Positions 1 through 7,575 of a DNA stretch of 64,000 nucleotides are shown here, in pieces; the stretch's first letter is position 1, and every line of letters starts with the position of its first letter. The position numbers and the translations under genes were made by a program. Origin of the DNA: Macrococcoides animalis. GTDB lineage: Bacteria > Bacillota > Bacilli > Staphylococcales > Staphylococcaceae. The notes under the pieces are model-generated. The model was not told where the DNA came from and ran no database searches. It saw nothing but the letters and a program-made list of their open reading frames with translations. The stretch is taken from positions 930,001-994,000 of the forward strand of contig NZ_CP179727.1 in the NCBI RefSeq assembly GCF_047425875.1, read 5' to 3'.

Positions 1-582
1 CAACAATCGTTAATCTATCCTAAATCCGCTAATGAACGATACACAAATATTGACAATGAAAACTATGCAATTGCCAAAAAAGCTATCACATTCATAAATG
101 AAAATGAGACTATTTTTGTTGGCGGATCTTCTGTGCATTATGCTATGACTGAATATCTACCTAACGATATTCAATATACAGTCGTTACAAACTCATCCAC
201 TGTTGCAGAAAAGATTAAATCTATGGAGAATATTCAACTCATTCTTATAGGCGGTACTATGAAGAAATCTGGAAATATGACCGATGCATTGGCTCTCAAT
301 ATGGTTAATCTATTCCACTTCGATGTTTGTTTTATTACATGTGGTGGTTTCAACGGGAAAGCAATTACAACAACATCCACCGATGTAGCACTTTTCATCA
401 ATAGTGTGATTAATAATAGTCAAAAGAAAGTTGGACTCATTCACCATTCAAAAACGAACCGTACATTATTTAGTAAAATTGCAGACATTAAAACAATCGA
501 CACTATTATTACTGATTCAAAAACAAAAGAACAACATCTTTCAGAAATAACATCAAATTTAGAATTAATTATTGCAAAGTGA
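1..582 (+). CDS. DeoR-family transcriptional regulator, C-terminal part (5' end outside window)
   Basis: The open frame runs from base 1 with no start or helix-turn-helix domain, so only the last 193 residues are here. They match the DeoR/GlpR sugar-phosphate sensor domain (DeoRC): a glycine-containing loop (FVGGSS) near residue 42, then the TVVTNSSTVAEK strand-helix and the LIGGTM segment. Proteins of this family usually repress sugar catabolic operons and are released by a phosphorylated sugar. The stop codon overlaps the ribosome-binding site of the next gene, so the genes are probably cotranscribed. The ligand cannot be told from this half. Confidence 0.8.
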   Translation, partial: QQSLIYPKSANERYTNIDNENYAIAKKAITFINENETIFVGGSSVHYAMTEYLPNDIQYTVVTNSSTVAEKIKSMENIQLILIGGTMKKSGNMTDALALNMVNLFHFDVCFITCGGFNGKAITTTSTDVALFINSVINNSQKKVGLIHHSKTNRTLFSKIADIKTIDTIITDSKTKEQHLSEITSNLELIIAK

Positions 583-592
583 GGAAATGAAT

Positions 593-1249
593 ATGAAACC
601 TATTATACCTAAAACACCAGAAGTACCTGATTTAACAAATGAAGAAATAGAGTTTTTGACTTGCGTCACTTTTGGAGAAGAAGTAAAACCGGAAAAATGT
701 GATGTCCTATTCTTATTTTCTGGAACACATCCTGGACATTGGAAAAAAACGATAGAAGCATTTCATAAAGGTTATATCAATAATATTATTGTGACCGGCG
801 GAAAGAGTCTTACTGGTGTCCCCCATCCAGAATGGAACCACAAAGATGCAACCGAATCAGAAATCATAACCCAACACCTAATTGATGCAGGTATACCTAG
901 CAACTGCATTATTTCAGAGAATAAATCCACTAATAGTTTAGATAATGTAATCTATGCAAAAGAGGTATTTAACTTTAAAACAGTAAATAAAATTATGGTT
1001 GTATGCAAAAGTCACGCAACTGGCAGACAGATACGTACACTAGCAAAACATATTCCTCCTCACATGCAATATATACCATATACATTCGATACTTTTTACA
1101 ACAATATTAGAGTTGGACGAGATAATTGGATGAAATCAGACGAAGGAAAATCTAGGGTCTGGGGTGAATATTTAAGAATTCTTCATTACGGTGAAAAAGG
1201 AGATATATTAAAATTGGAGGTAGAAAATGAATCAATCCGATGTGATTAA
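593..1249 (+). CDS. YdcF-like DUF218 protein
   Basis: 218 residues. The order of motifs is that of the DUF218/YdcF (ElyC/SanA) Rossmann-like family: a hydrophobic strand ending in FSGT, the TGGKS loop, the acidic EIITQHL helix, the S-x-NS-x-DN motif and the KSHATGRQ-R segment. Roles known for the family are vague (cell envelope, AdoMet binding in YdcF); substrate unknown. There is no signal peptide or membrane helix, so it is cytosolic, unlike SanA/ElyC. ATGs lie at 587 and 593; the second has better spacing from the GTGAGGA site. It starts right after the DeoR gene and its end overlaps the GNAT gene by 23 bases. Confidence 0.72.
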   Translation: MKPIIPKTPEVPDLTNEEIEFLTCVTFGEEVKPEKCDVLFLFSGTHPGHWKKTIEAFHKGYINNIIVTGGKSLTGVPHPEWNHKDATESEIITQHLIDAGIPSNCIISENKSTNSLDNVIYAKEVFNFKTVNKIMVVCKSHATGRQIRTLAKHIPPHMQYIPYTFDTFYNNIRVGRDNWMKSDEGKSRVWGEYLRILHYGEKGDILKLEVENESIRCD

Positions 1250-1679
1250 TATCCGATATTATAATGGTAATGATTCTTCTAAGGTTGTTAAACTATTTGA
1301 TGATTTAGGTTATCCATCAGACTCAAATTCTATTAAAAACCGGTTAGAAAATATATTGAGCCACAATGATTATTATGCTCTAGTGCTTGAATCTGATGAT
1401 AAAATTGTTGGATTTTGCGGATTTTGCAAGATGTATATGTTTGAATCAGATGAGTCATATATTAGAATCCTTGCTTTTGTAATTGATTCTGATTATCGTG
1501 GTAATAAATTAGGCTCTAAATTACTTCAAGCTACTGAAGATATTGCCATACAACTTGAAGCACCAATTGTGACTTTTAATAGTGGTAATAGACAAGAAAG
1601 AGAGATTGCTCATCAGTTTTACAAAAATAATGGATATATAATTAAGTCTTCAGGATTTATAAAAAAATTACTCCAATAA
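1227..1679 (+). CDS. GNAT-family N-acetyltransferase
   Basis: 150 residues. The central strands and the acetyl-CoA pyrophosphate loop are visible as DSDYRGNKLGSKLL (a variant of the R/Q-x-x-G-x-G/A loop), followed by the family's typical ending with HQFYKNNGYI near the C-terminus. This predicts acetyl transfer from acetyl-CoA to an amine of a small molecule or protein; substrate unknown. A good GGAGG site lies 7 bases before the ATG, inside the end of the YdcF gene, so this is the third gene of the DeoR-YdcF-GNAT transcript. The unit ends at the hairpin at 1714-1747. Confidence 0.8.
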   Translation: MNQSDVINIRYYNGNDSSKVVKLFDDLGYPSDSNSIKNRLENILSHNDYYALVLESDDKIVGFCGFCKMYMFESDESYIRILAFVIDSDYRGNKLGSKLLQATEDIAIQLEAPIVTFNSGNRQEREIAHQFYKNNGYIIKSSGFIKKLLQ

Positions 1680-1713
1680 CTTTCCTGTAGTAGAAATTGT
1701 AGATATATATTTT

Positions 1714-1747
1714 AACAGCCCACACGATGCTTATCGTGTGGGCTGTT
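1714..1747 (+). terminator. Intrinsic terminator-like hairpin after the GNAT gene
   Basis: Perfect 15-bp stem (1714-1728 with 1733-1747) with a GCTT loop. The T-rich stretch after it is short and interrupted (CACATTTT), so termination may be partial. Confidence 0.6.
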
Positions 1748-1863
1748 CACATTTTAGTCATTTGTGACAATCCTATGATAGATACAGTTATCCTATTTAC
1801 ATTAGTACAGAACGGGCGTATCTTAGTATGTGAACGAAATCACGATAAATAAACGAAAAGAAG

Positions 1864-2232
1864 ATGATCCTCATGTTTGGCATATCAATCACAGGTTTAA
1901 TCTTACGCTTCATCATCGGTGGTATCGCTGTTACAGCCGCTTCCATCATCGCTGGTAAAGTCGGAGGTAAACTTGGTGGCATTATCGCAACAATGCCTGC
2001 TGTATTTCTCGCAGCAATTCTCTCCCTCTCTGTAGATCACAAAGGCAGTGATTTAGTAACAGCTTCTATGAACTTAAGCAGTGGTGCAGTAATGGGTATT
2101 ACAAGCTGTATTTTCACTGTAGCACTTACTTCATTTTACGTTACGAAACACGGATTCAAAAAAGGCGCCGCATTTTCAGTCGGTTGCTGGTTCGTAATCT
2201 CTTGTGCATTATTCGCATTAAAAAACATTTAA
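1864..2232 (+). CDS. DUF3147 family membrane protein (first of a pair)
   Basis: 122 residues, almost wholly hydrophobic with about four membrane helices. Glycine-rich motifs (FIIGGIAV, GKLGGIIATMPAVFLA) match the DUF3147 family, whose members are small, membrane-bound, of unknown function and often encoded as tandem pairs. The next gene is a distant paralogue with the same GG-I-F/A-A-T-x-PAVFL motif, which suggests a heterodimeric membrane unit. An ATG at 1873 could also be the start; neither start has a strong Shine-Dalgarno. The spacer before it (1748-1863) shows no clear gene. Confidence 0.65.
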   Translation: MILMFGISITGLILRFIIGGIAVTAASIIAGKVGGKLGGIIATMPAVFLAAILSLSVDHKGSDLVTASMNLSSGAVMGITSCIFTVALTSFYVTKHGFKKGAAFSVGCWFVISCALFALKNI

Positions 2233-2248
2233 AAAGGACGTCCTATTT

Positions 2249-2647
2249 ATGAAACCCAAGATATTATTATTAAAATTTTTGATCGGTGGTACAACCGTTG
2301 CATTTAGTTATGTCGTATCTTGCATTATCCCATGGAAAGATTTCGGTGGTATATTCGCTACTTTCCCGGCGGTATTCTTATTATCGATGGTAATCGCAGG
2401 ATTTGAATACGGTGATGAACTTGCGAGTCATGTTTGTCGTGGTGCAATATTTGGTATGAGTGGTTGCTTATGTTCAATCCTCGCTACTTGGGGTATGTTA
2501 AGCACAACAGGAAACTGGCCATTAAGTATCGTTGTAGGATTTGCAACTTGGTTTATCAGTGCTTGTAGTATTTCTACATTAGTTGCTAAAGTCGCAGAAA
2601 TGGGTACACACAAAACAACAACTAAACAAGTTACAGTGCATAAATAA
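2249..2647 (+). CDS. DUF3147 family membrane protein (second of a pair)
   Basis: 132 residues with four predicted membrane helices and a short charged tail (HKTTTKQVTVHK). It shares with its neighbour the opening KFLIGGT, the central GGIFATFPAVFLLSM and the late G-[FC]-W/T-x-FI/V-S-AC segment. The two genes are 16 bases apart on one strand and end at a strong hairpin, so they form a two-gene operon. Function unknown; a small transporter or channel is possible but nothing in the sequence proves it. Confidence 0.65.
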   Translation: MKPKILLLKFLIGGTTVAFSYVVSCIIPWKDFGGIFATFPAVFLLSMVIAGFEYGDELASHVCRGAIFGMSGCLCSILATWGMLSTTGNWPLSIVVGFATWFISACSISTLVAKVAEMGTHKTTTKQVTVHK

Positions 2648-2649
2648 CA

Positions 2650-2686
2650 AAAAGGAGAACGTTCACATCATGAACGTTCTCCTTTT
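2650..2686. terminator. Bidirectional intrinsic terminator
   Basis: 16-bp perfect stem (2650-2665 with 2671-2686), 5-base loop, A-tract on one side and T-tract on the other. It sits between the converging DUF3147 pair and the IsaB-like gene. Confidence 0.9.
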
Positions 2687-2695
2687 ATAATATTA

Positions 2696-3325
2696 CTATT
2701 TAGCGTAAGTTACTCTAGCTGGATTAATTTTAATTGTTGTTAAGAATCCTGCTTTATCAAAGTAAGCTGAATATGAGCTTGTTTTAGTTTTGTATGTCGC
2801 GATTGATTTACCACTTTTCGCTGTGTTATCACTGATTAAAGTGTTAGCAGCATGTGCTTTTAAGAAGTCTGCTTTTTTAATTACACCATTCTTCACTGGG
2901 AACATCAATGATGTAATAACACCTTTAGTTTTGTAAACTGCTGTATCGTTTACCATTGATTTTATCGCTTTAGATTGAATCATTGGTTTCTTAGAAACAG
3001 TTTGTTTATTTAAGGTAAAGTTGCCGTAATTTAATGCAGTAACGAATGATTTATCTAATTCAAAATCAGCATTTCGTGACGTGAATCCATTATAGTAATA
3101 ATATGGCTCAGTTACTTTTGTGGCAGGTTTTACTGGTGTTGCTTTTGTTGTTGTTGTCGTTGTACCTGCTTTTATTTCACCACTGTTAACTTTGTCCGTT
3201 TTTGTTACAGTAGTTACTACTGTTGTAGTCGTTTTCGTTGTTGTAACAGTGTCTGCTTGAGCAACATTTAATCCTGTTAATAATACTGACGTTGTAATAC
3301 CAGCTGCAATCATTTTTGAAGTCAT
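2696..3325 (-). CDS. IsaB-family secreted protein with Thr-rich linker
   Basis: 209 residues. A signal peptide ends at about residue 24 (VAQA-D). Then comes a low-complexity Thr/Lys region (residues about 25-68) and a C-terminal domain that resembles staphylococcal immunodominant antigen B. The shared features are a PYY-Y-YNG opening, an N-F/D-x-LDK-F-hydrophobic-A segment, and a Tyr/Lys-rich end. IsaB is a secreted, nucleic-acid-binding surface antigen of about 175 residues; the Thr-rich insert explains the extra length here. There is no LPXTG motif, so it is probably secreted or loosely bound. Transcribed alone, with its own leader at 3326-3432. Confidence 0.7.
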   Translation of the reverse strand: MTSKMIAAGITTSVLLTGLNVAQADTVTTTKTTTTVVTTVTKTDKVNSGEIKAGTTTTTTKATPVKPATKVTEPYYYYNGFTSRNADFELDKSFVTALNYGNFTLNKQTVSKKPMIQSKAIKSMVNDTAVYKTKGVITSLMFPVKNGVIKKADFLKAHAANTLISDNTAKSGKSIATYKTKTSSYSAYFDKAGFLTTIKINPARVTYAK

Positions 3326-3432
3326 TTTTTATTCTCCTGTAATTTACTTTTTTTGTATAACTTCATAATACTAACATTTCTAATGATTGTCCAACAATTT
3401 CCTAAAAAATGGGACTAAAGTATGAGAACATA

Positions 3433-4440
3433 TTACAATCGTTCACCTTGCGTATTAAAACGAGTGATATTTTCTTTTAATACAGTGAGATATACTAACT
3501 CGCCTTTTTCAAGATTCCTTGTAGTATAAAATTTTATGCTTGCTCGGTTACTATCTTCAACTGTAACTAAAGTGTCTTTGCCAAACTGTTCAATACGTTT
3601 GACATAAGCTGGGTAACCTTGATTTGATAGTATGATATGTTCTGGTCGAATTCCAATGATTTGGCCATCCAATAGACGAATACCACAGTCAAATTGATTT
3701 ATTTCTTCTTGGTTAATCTTTAATAAATTCATAGGAGGGTTTCCGATAAATGATGCCACAAATATATTATTTGGCTGTTGATAAATGACGTTTGGTGAGT
3801 CATATTGCATAACACTACCTTCATTCAACATAATGACTTTGTCACTAATACTGAGCGCTTCTTCTTGGTCATGAGTAACGAATACTGTCGTAATGTTAAG
3901 GCGTTGTTGTAATTCACGAATTTCTTCACGCATCGTTGCTCTAAGTTGCGCATCCAAATTAGATAATGGTTCGTCTAATAATAATATGTCCGGTTCTCGG
4001 ACAATGGCACGTGCGATAGCCACCCTTTGTTGTTGTCCGCCTGATAGTTGATTCGGCAAACGTTCTAATAAATGATCAATTTTAACGAGTCTGGCAGCAC
4101 GCTCTACCTTCTCTTTGATTTCTTTTTTTGAAATTTTCATCATCTTTAGAGGGAATGCAATATTATTATATAAAGTCATGTGAGGATATAGCGCATAGTC
4201 TTGAAAGACCATCCCGATATTACGAGAAGCTGGTGAAGTGATTGTCATATCTTTACCATCAATAATAATCTGACCAGATATGGGTTGATACAACCCTGCA
4301 AGCATCATAAGTGTTGTACTCTTACCACATCCAGATGGTCCAAGTATACTGATAAACTCTCCAGAATTAATTGTAAGATTTAAATTATTCACCGCTACTG
4401 TCTCATTAAATTTCATCTTTACATTTTTAAATTCAATCAT
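3433..4440 (-). CDS. Carbohydrate-type ABC transporter ATP-binding protein (MalK/MsmX/UgpC family), orphan
   Basis: 335 residues. The ABC domain has Walker A GPSGCGKST (residues about 34-42), Q-loop FQDYALYPHM, signature LSGGQQQR, Walker B LLLDEPLSNLDAQLR and switch HDQEE. A C-terminal TOBE-type regulatory domain (IGIRPEHI) follows. This set marks the CUT1/MalK ATPases that energise sugar importers. No permease or binding protein is adjacent, so it may serve several distant sugar transporters, as MsmX/MsmK does in other Firmicutes. At 335 residues it is a little shorter than MsmX (about 365). Confidence 0.85.
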   Translation of the reverse strand: MIEFKNVKMKFNETVAVNNLNLTINSGEFISILGPSGCGKSTTLMMLAGLYQPISGQIIIDGKDMTITSPASRNIGMVFQDYALYPHMTLYNNIAFPLKMMKISKKEIKEKVERAARLVKIDHLLERLPNQLSGGQQQRVAIARAIVREPDILLLDEPLSNLDAQLRATMREEIRELQQRLNITTVFVTHDQEEALSISDKVIMLNEGSVMQYDSPNVIYQQPNNIFVASFIGNPPMNLLKINQEEINQFDCGIRLLDGQIIGIRPEHIILSNQGYPAYVKRIEQFGKDTLVTVEDSNRASIKFYTTRNLEKGELVYLTVLKENITRFNTQGERL

Positions 4441-4586
4441 GTTAGATTCCTCACCTTACTTTGGCATATACTTAATCTTTTAATTTATACTATTATAACA
4501 TGCACCTAAACTTAACAATGATTGTTATGTATACTTGATAGACCTTATAAATCATGACACGTATAATATGGATAAGGAGGAATATC

Positions 4587-5024
4587 ATGAAAAGTATCAT
4601 CGCAAATAATATATATACATTACGTATGAAACACCAATATTCCCAAGATTATCTTGCTGAAATTATTAACGTTTCAAGACAAACAATTGCTAAATGGGAA
4701 GCTGGTCAAACGTTACCAGATATTAATCATTGTAATCTTTTAGCCCAACATTTCAATGTTAGTTTAGATGACTTAGTCAATTATGACCAAGACGAAAATG
4801 TATTGCCTATCCCACCGAAAGGGAAACACTATTTTGGTCTAACACCTATTTCTGAAGATGGTTTTATTAAAATTCCAAATGAAGCTATACAATTATTTCA
4901 ATTAGACATTGGTGATCAATTCGCTATCCTAGTTGATGAGAACAGTGAAACAAGAGGCATCGCTCTTGTGCCCGAGAAAGAATTTATTAAATTATTAGAC
5001 CTTATTCAAAAAGAGAGAAAGTGA
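4587..5024 (+). CDS. XRE-family regulator with C-terminal AbrB-like domain
   Basis: 145 residues. Residues about 5-60 are a Cro/C1 helix-turn-helix (LAEIINVSRQTIAKWEAGQTLPD). The C-terminal part (GLTPISEDGFIKIPNEAIQLFQLDIGDQFAIL) resembles a SpoVT/AbrB swapped-hairpin domain. The start at 4587 follows a textbook AAGGAGG site; a longer frame would need an ATG without one. The stop overlaps the start region of the hydrolase gene, so the pair is one operon and the regulator probably acts on its own promoter. The signal it senses is unknown. Confidence 0.75.
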   Translation: MKSIIANNIYTLRMKHQYSQDYLAEIINVSRQTIAKWEAGQTLPDINHCNLLAQHFNVSLDDLVNYDQDENVLPIPPKGKHYFGLTPISEDGFIKIPNEAIQLFQLDIGDQFAILVDENSETRGIALVPEKEFIKLLDLIQKERK

Positions 5025-5029
5025 TCCTT

Positions 5030-6100
5030 ATGAAATTCAATAAAAAGATGGGTTGTGTTTTCTTTTTAATATTAAGTATGGGGTGTATTGCATTTATATC
5101 TATCGGTTATTTCCAAAGAAATAAAAGCTATATTCAAGCGCCATTAACACAATTACAACATGCAAACTTTAAAGAAGAACAATTCATGCTACCTGATGGA
5201 GATACTATCAACTACGGTACGAATAACAACAAACAGAAGCCTGCATTACTACTCATTCATGGCCAAGGTATGCAATGGCAAGATTATGCGAAAGTGCTTC
5301 CTGAACTCGGAAAACACTATCAAATTTATGGGATTGATTGTTATGGTCATGGTAAATCTAGTTGGAATAAATCCAAATATACAGGCAAAGCACATGCTGA
5401 TGACTTACATTATTTTATTCAACATGTTATTAAACGAGAAGTCACTGTCGCTGGGCATTCTTCGGGTGGTCTCATAGTCGCATATCTTGCGAGCAAATAC
5501 CCTGATGATGTTTCAGGTTTAGTACTCGAAGATCCTCCATTTTTTTCAACAGAGAAAGGTCGCATACGCAATACCTTTTCATATCAATACGGTTTTAAAC
5601 TTTATCACGACTTCAAGCAACAACCGAATCGCCAGGATGAAGATTTTTTTGCTTATTCGTTAAAGCACAACTATTTTAAATCATGGTTTCCAAAAATACT
5701 ATGGAACAAAATGAGCAAAGATGCCATTCAGCAACATAAAAGAAATCCAAATAAACCGGTTCATTTAACTTATTTACCACCAGAGATTAATCGACTATTT
5801 GAAGCAGAAACATATCCTTTTGATTATGCGTTTGGCGAAGGTTTTTATGATAACAGTTGGTTTATTGATTATGACCATGCTGATATATTAAAAGGCATTA
5901 AAGCAAATACGATATTCTTAAAAGCACAAGATGTGACTGAGAACGGTATCCTCATTGGTGCACTTACACAAAAGGATGCAAAACGTGTCGTTACGCTCAT
6001 TCATAATAGTAAGCTAGTTCAAGTTGACACGCGAGATCATGATATTCATTATACAAAGCCGGATGAATTTATTCGTGCAATTCAATCATTAAAAAAATAA
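5030..6100 (+). CDS. Membrane-anchored alpha/beta hydrolase
   Basis: 356 residues. The N-terminus (CVFFLILSMGCIAFISIGYF, about residues 9-28) is a single membrane anchor, so the catalytic domain is probably extracellular. The hydrolase fold shows the oxyanion HG loop (LLIHGQGMQW), a nucleophile elbow GHSSGG and a late His in the DHDIHY segment. Esterase or lipase-like activity is likely, substrate unknown. It directly follows the XRE/AbrB-like regulator with overlapping stop and start regions. The ATG at 5030 is preferred over the GTG at 5021, which overlaps the previous stop. Confidence 0.75.
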   Translation: MKFNKKMGCVFFLILSMGCIAFISIGYFQRNKSYIQAPLTQLQHANFKEEQFMLPDGDTINYGTNNNKQKPALLLIHGQGMQWQDYAKVLPELGKHYQIYGIDCYGHGKSSWNKSKYTGKAHADDLHYFIQHVIKREVTVAGHSSGGLIVAYLASKYPDDVSGLVLEDPPFFSTEKGRIRNTFSYQYGFKLYHDFKQQPNRQDEDFFAYSLKHNYFKSWFPKILWNKMSKDAIQQHKRNPNKPVHLTYLPPEINRLFEAETYPFDYAFGEGFYDNSWFIDYDHADILKGIKANTIFLKAQDVTENGILIGALTQKDAKRVVTLIHNSKLVQVDTRDHDIHYTKPDEFIRAIQSLKK

Positions 6101-6138
6101 CGAATCATCTCTATTTAGAAGATAATTCGTTATTTTTT
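6092..6138. terminator. Bidirectional terminator between hydrolase and luciferase-like gene
   Basis: A/T-flanked stem (6092-6105 with 6125-6138) with a short inner ATCT/AGAT pairing. It overlaps the ends of both converging genes. Confidence 0.75.
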
Positions 6139-7178
6139 TCAAAGTATTGGTCCACAATTGGTTTTACATTCTCACCGAACATACGGATTGCTTTTATCGT
6201 GTCTTCATGTGGCATTGATCCAACAGGCATTTGAATCATAAATCGTTTTGAACCTAATGCTTCAACTGTATCAATAATCTTCTGTGCCACTGTTTCAGGG
6301 CTGCCTACATACAATGCGCCATGCTCAACTTCACTCATAAACATTTCTTCACTGTATTCCGGCCATCCTCTTTCTTTCGCTAATACATCGTGGCTTGATT
6401 TCGTTGATGGATAGAATTTTTGGTAAGCTGCCATATCAGTGTCAGCGACAAACCCCCAAGAATTCGTCGTTATAAACATTTTTGATAAGTCATGTCCATT
6501 ATCTTTTGCGACCATTTCATATAGATTGACATTTTGACGAAACCTTTTTGGATTACCTCCAATAATAGCATACGTAATCGGTAATCCTAATTCAGCAGCA
6601 CGTATTGAAGACTTTGGTGTTCCTCCTGAAGCAATGTTGATTGGTAATTCTTTTTGAACAGCTCTAGGATAAACCGCTAAATTATCAAGAGGTGCTCTCG
6701 TTGTTCCTTGCCAAGATACTTTTTCTGATTGATTAATTTTCATTAATAAGTCTAATTTCTCTTCATAGAGTATTTCATAGTCATTTAAATCATAGCCAAA
6801 CAATGGGAATGACTCAATGAAAGAACCACGTCCTGCCATAATTTCAGCACGCCCATTACTCAATGCGTCTAGGGTGGCAAAGCGCTCATAAACGCGCACT
6901 GGATCATCTGAAGACAGTACTGTAACAGCAGTTGATAGTTTAATATTTTTAGTTAATACTGCTGCTGCAGATAATATACTTACTGGGTCACTTACTGCAT
7001 AGTCTTTTCTATGATGCTCTCCTAATCCGTAAATATCTAAACCAACCTCATCCGCCACTTGAATTTCTTCTACAATATTGCGAATCCGTTCGTGCGCAGA
7101 TATTTTTTCATAACTTCCATTTTCATTGTATCGTGTTCTATTGTCTCCAAAAGATGTGATACCTAATTCTATTTTCAT
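6111..7178 (-). CDS. Luciferase-like (LLM class) flavin-dependent oxidoreductase
   Basis: 355 residues of bacterial-luciferase (F420/FMN TIM-barrel) type. Features are the opening LGITSFGD, GLGEHHRKDYAVSDP, the LSTAVTVLSSDDPVRVYERFATLDALSNGRAEIMAGRGSF block typical of the family, and a closing dimer segment. It uses reduced flavin to oxidise an unknown substrate. The gene stands alone. A palindromic element at 7214-7228, almost identical to the one before the other flavin monooxygenase gene (23329), covers its likely -10 box, so both may answer to the HxlR-type regulator encoded at 22832-23200. Confidence 0.8.
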   Translation of the reverse strand: MKIELGITSFGDNRTRYNENGSYEKISAHERIRNIVEEIQVADEVGLDIYGLGEHHRKDYAVSDPVSILSAAAVLTKNIKLSTAVTVLSSDDPVRVYERFATLDALSNGRAEIMAGRGSFIESFPLFGYDLNDYEILYEEKLDLLMKINQSEKVSWQGTTRAPLDNLAVYPRAVQKELPINIASGGTPKSSIRAAELGLPITYAIIGGNPKRFRQNVNLYEMVAKDNGHDLSKMFITTNSWGFVADTDMAAYQKFYPSTKSSHDVLAKERGWPEYSEEMFMSEVEHGALYVGSPETVAQKIIDTVEALGSKRFMIQMPVGSMPHEDTIKAIRMFGENVKPIVDQYFEKNNELSSK

Positions 7179-7213
7179 GATACACCTCTTCTATAATATA
7201 CTTTTTATATTCA

Positions 7214-7228
7214 ATATAAATTATATAC
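7214..7228 (-). promoter_or_regulatory. Putative HxlR/QsrR-type operator overlapping the -10 of the luciferase-like gene
   Basis: On the minus strand this reads GTATATAATTTATAT, 14 of 15 bases identical to the element at 23282-23296, with TATAAT inside. It fits GTATA-N5-TATAC with one mismatch and lies 36-50 bases before the ATG. AT-richness makes chance a real alternative. Confidence 0.4.
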
Positions 7229-7296
7229 TACGTTGATAGAAATGCAAATTATTTTGTTTTCATTAAAATACTTAAAAACGTTACTTTGTATATACA

Positions 7297-7333
7297 AAAA
7301 GTGTCACACTCTTTTTAAGAGCGTGACACTTTT
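7297..7333 (-). terminator. Terminator of the csoR-copA-copZ operon
   Basis: 17-bp stem with one mismatch (7297-7313 with 7317-7333), 3-base loop, T-rich on the minus-strand 3' side. It lies just past copZ. Confidence 0.85.
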
Positions 7334-7347
7334 ATCTAAAATTTCTA

Positions 7348-7548
7348 TTAAACAACATCATATCCTTGATCTTCAATTGCTTCTTTCATTGAATCTACAG
7401 TAACAGTTTCTTCATGATCTACAGTCACATTTGCCGCTTCTAAATCAACTGCAGCTGATTTAACGCCTTCAAGTTCACTTACAGCACCTTCAACTGCCTT
7501 TTTACAATGATCACACGTCATACCTTCTACTTTAAGAATTGTTTCCAT
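7348..7548 (-). CDS. copZ: Copper chaperone CopZ
   Basis: 66 residues forming a single heavy-metal-associated (HMA) domain. The Cu(I)-binding GMTCDHC motif is at residues about 9-15, and the GYDV ending is typical of CopZ. It carries Cu(I) in the cytosol and delivers it to CopA or to the CsoR sensor. It lies 27 bases after copA on the same strand and is followed by the operon terminator. Its high acidic content is typical of staphylococcal CopZ. Confidence 0.93.
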   Translation of the reverse strand: METILKVEGMTCDHCKKAVEGAVSELEGVKSAAVDLEAANVTVDHEETVTVDSMKEAIEDQGYDVV

Positions 7549-7575
7549 CCTTCAACACTCCTTTTAATATATGAT

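Noticed and set aside
4535..4567. TTGATA and TATAAT before the XRE/AbrB regulator as a sigma-A promoter
   Set aside because: The spacing is 21 bases, too long for a normal promoter; a -10-only or other promoter cannot be called with confidence.
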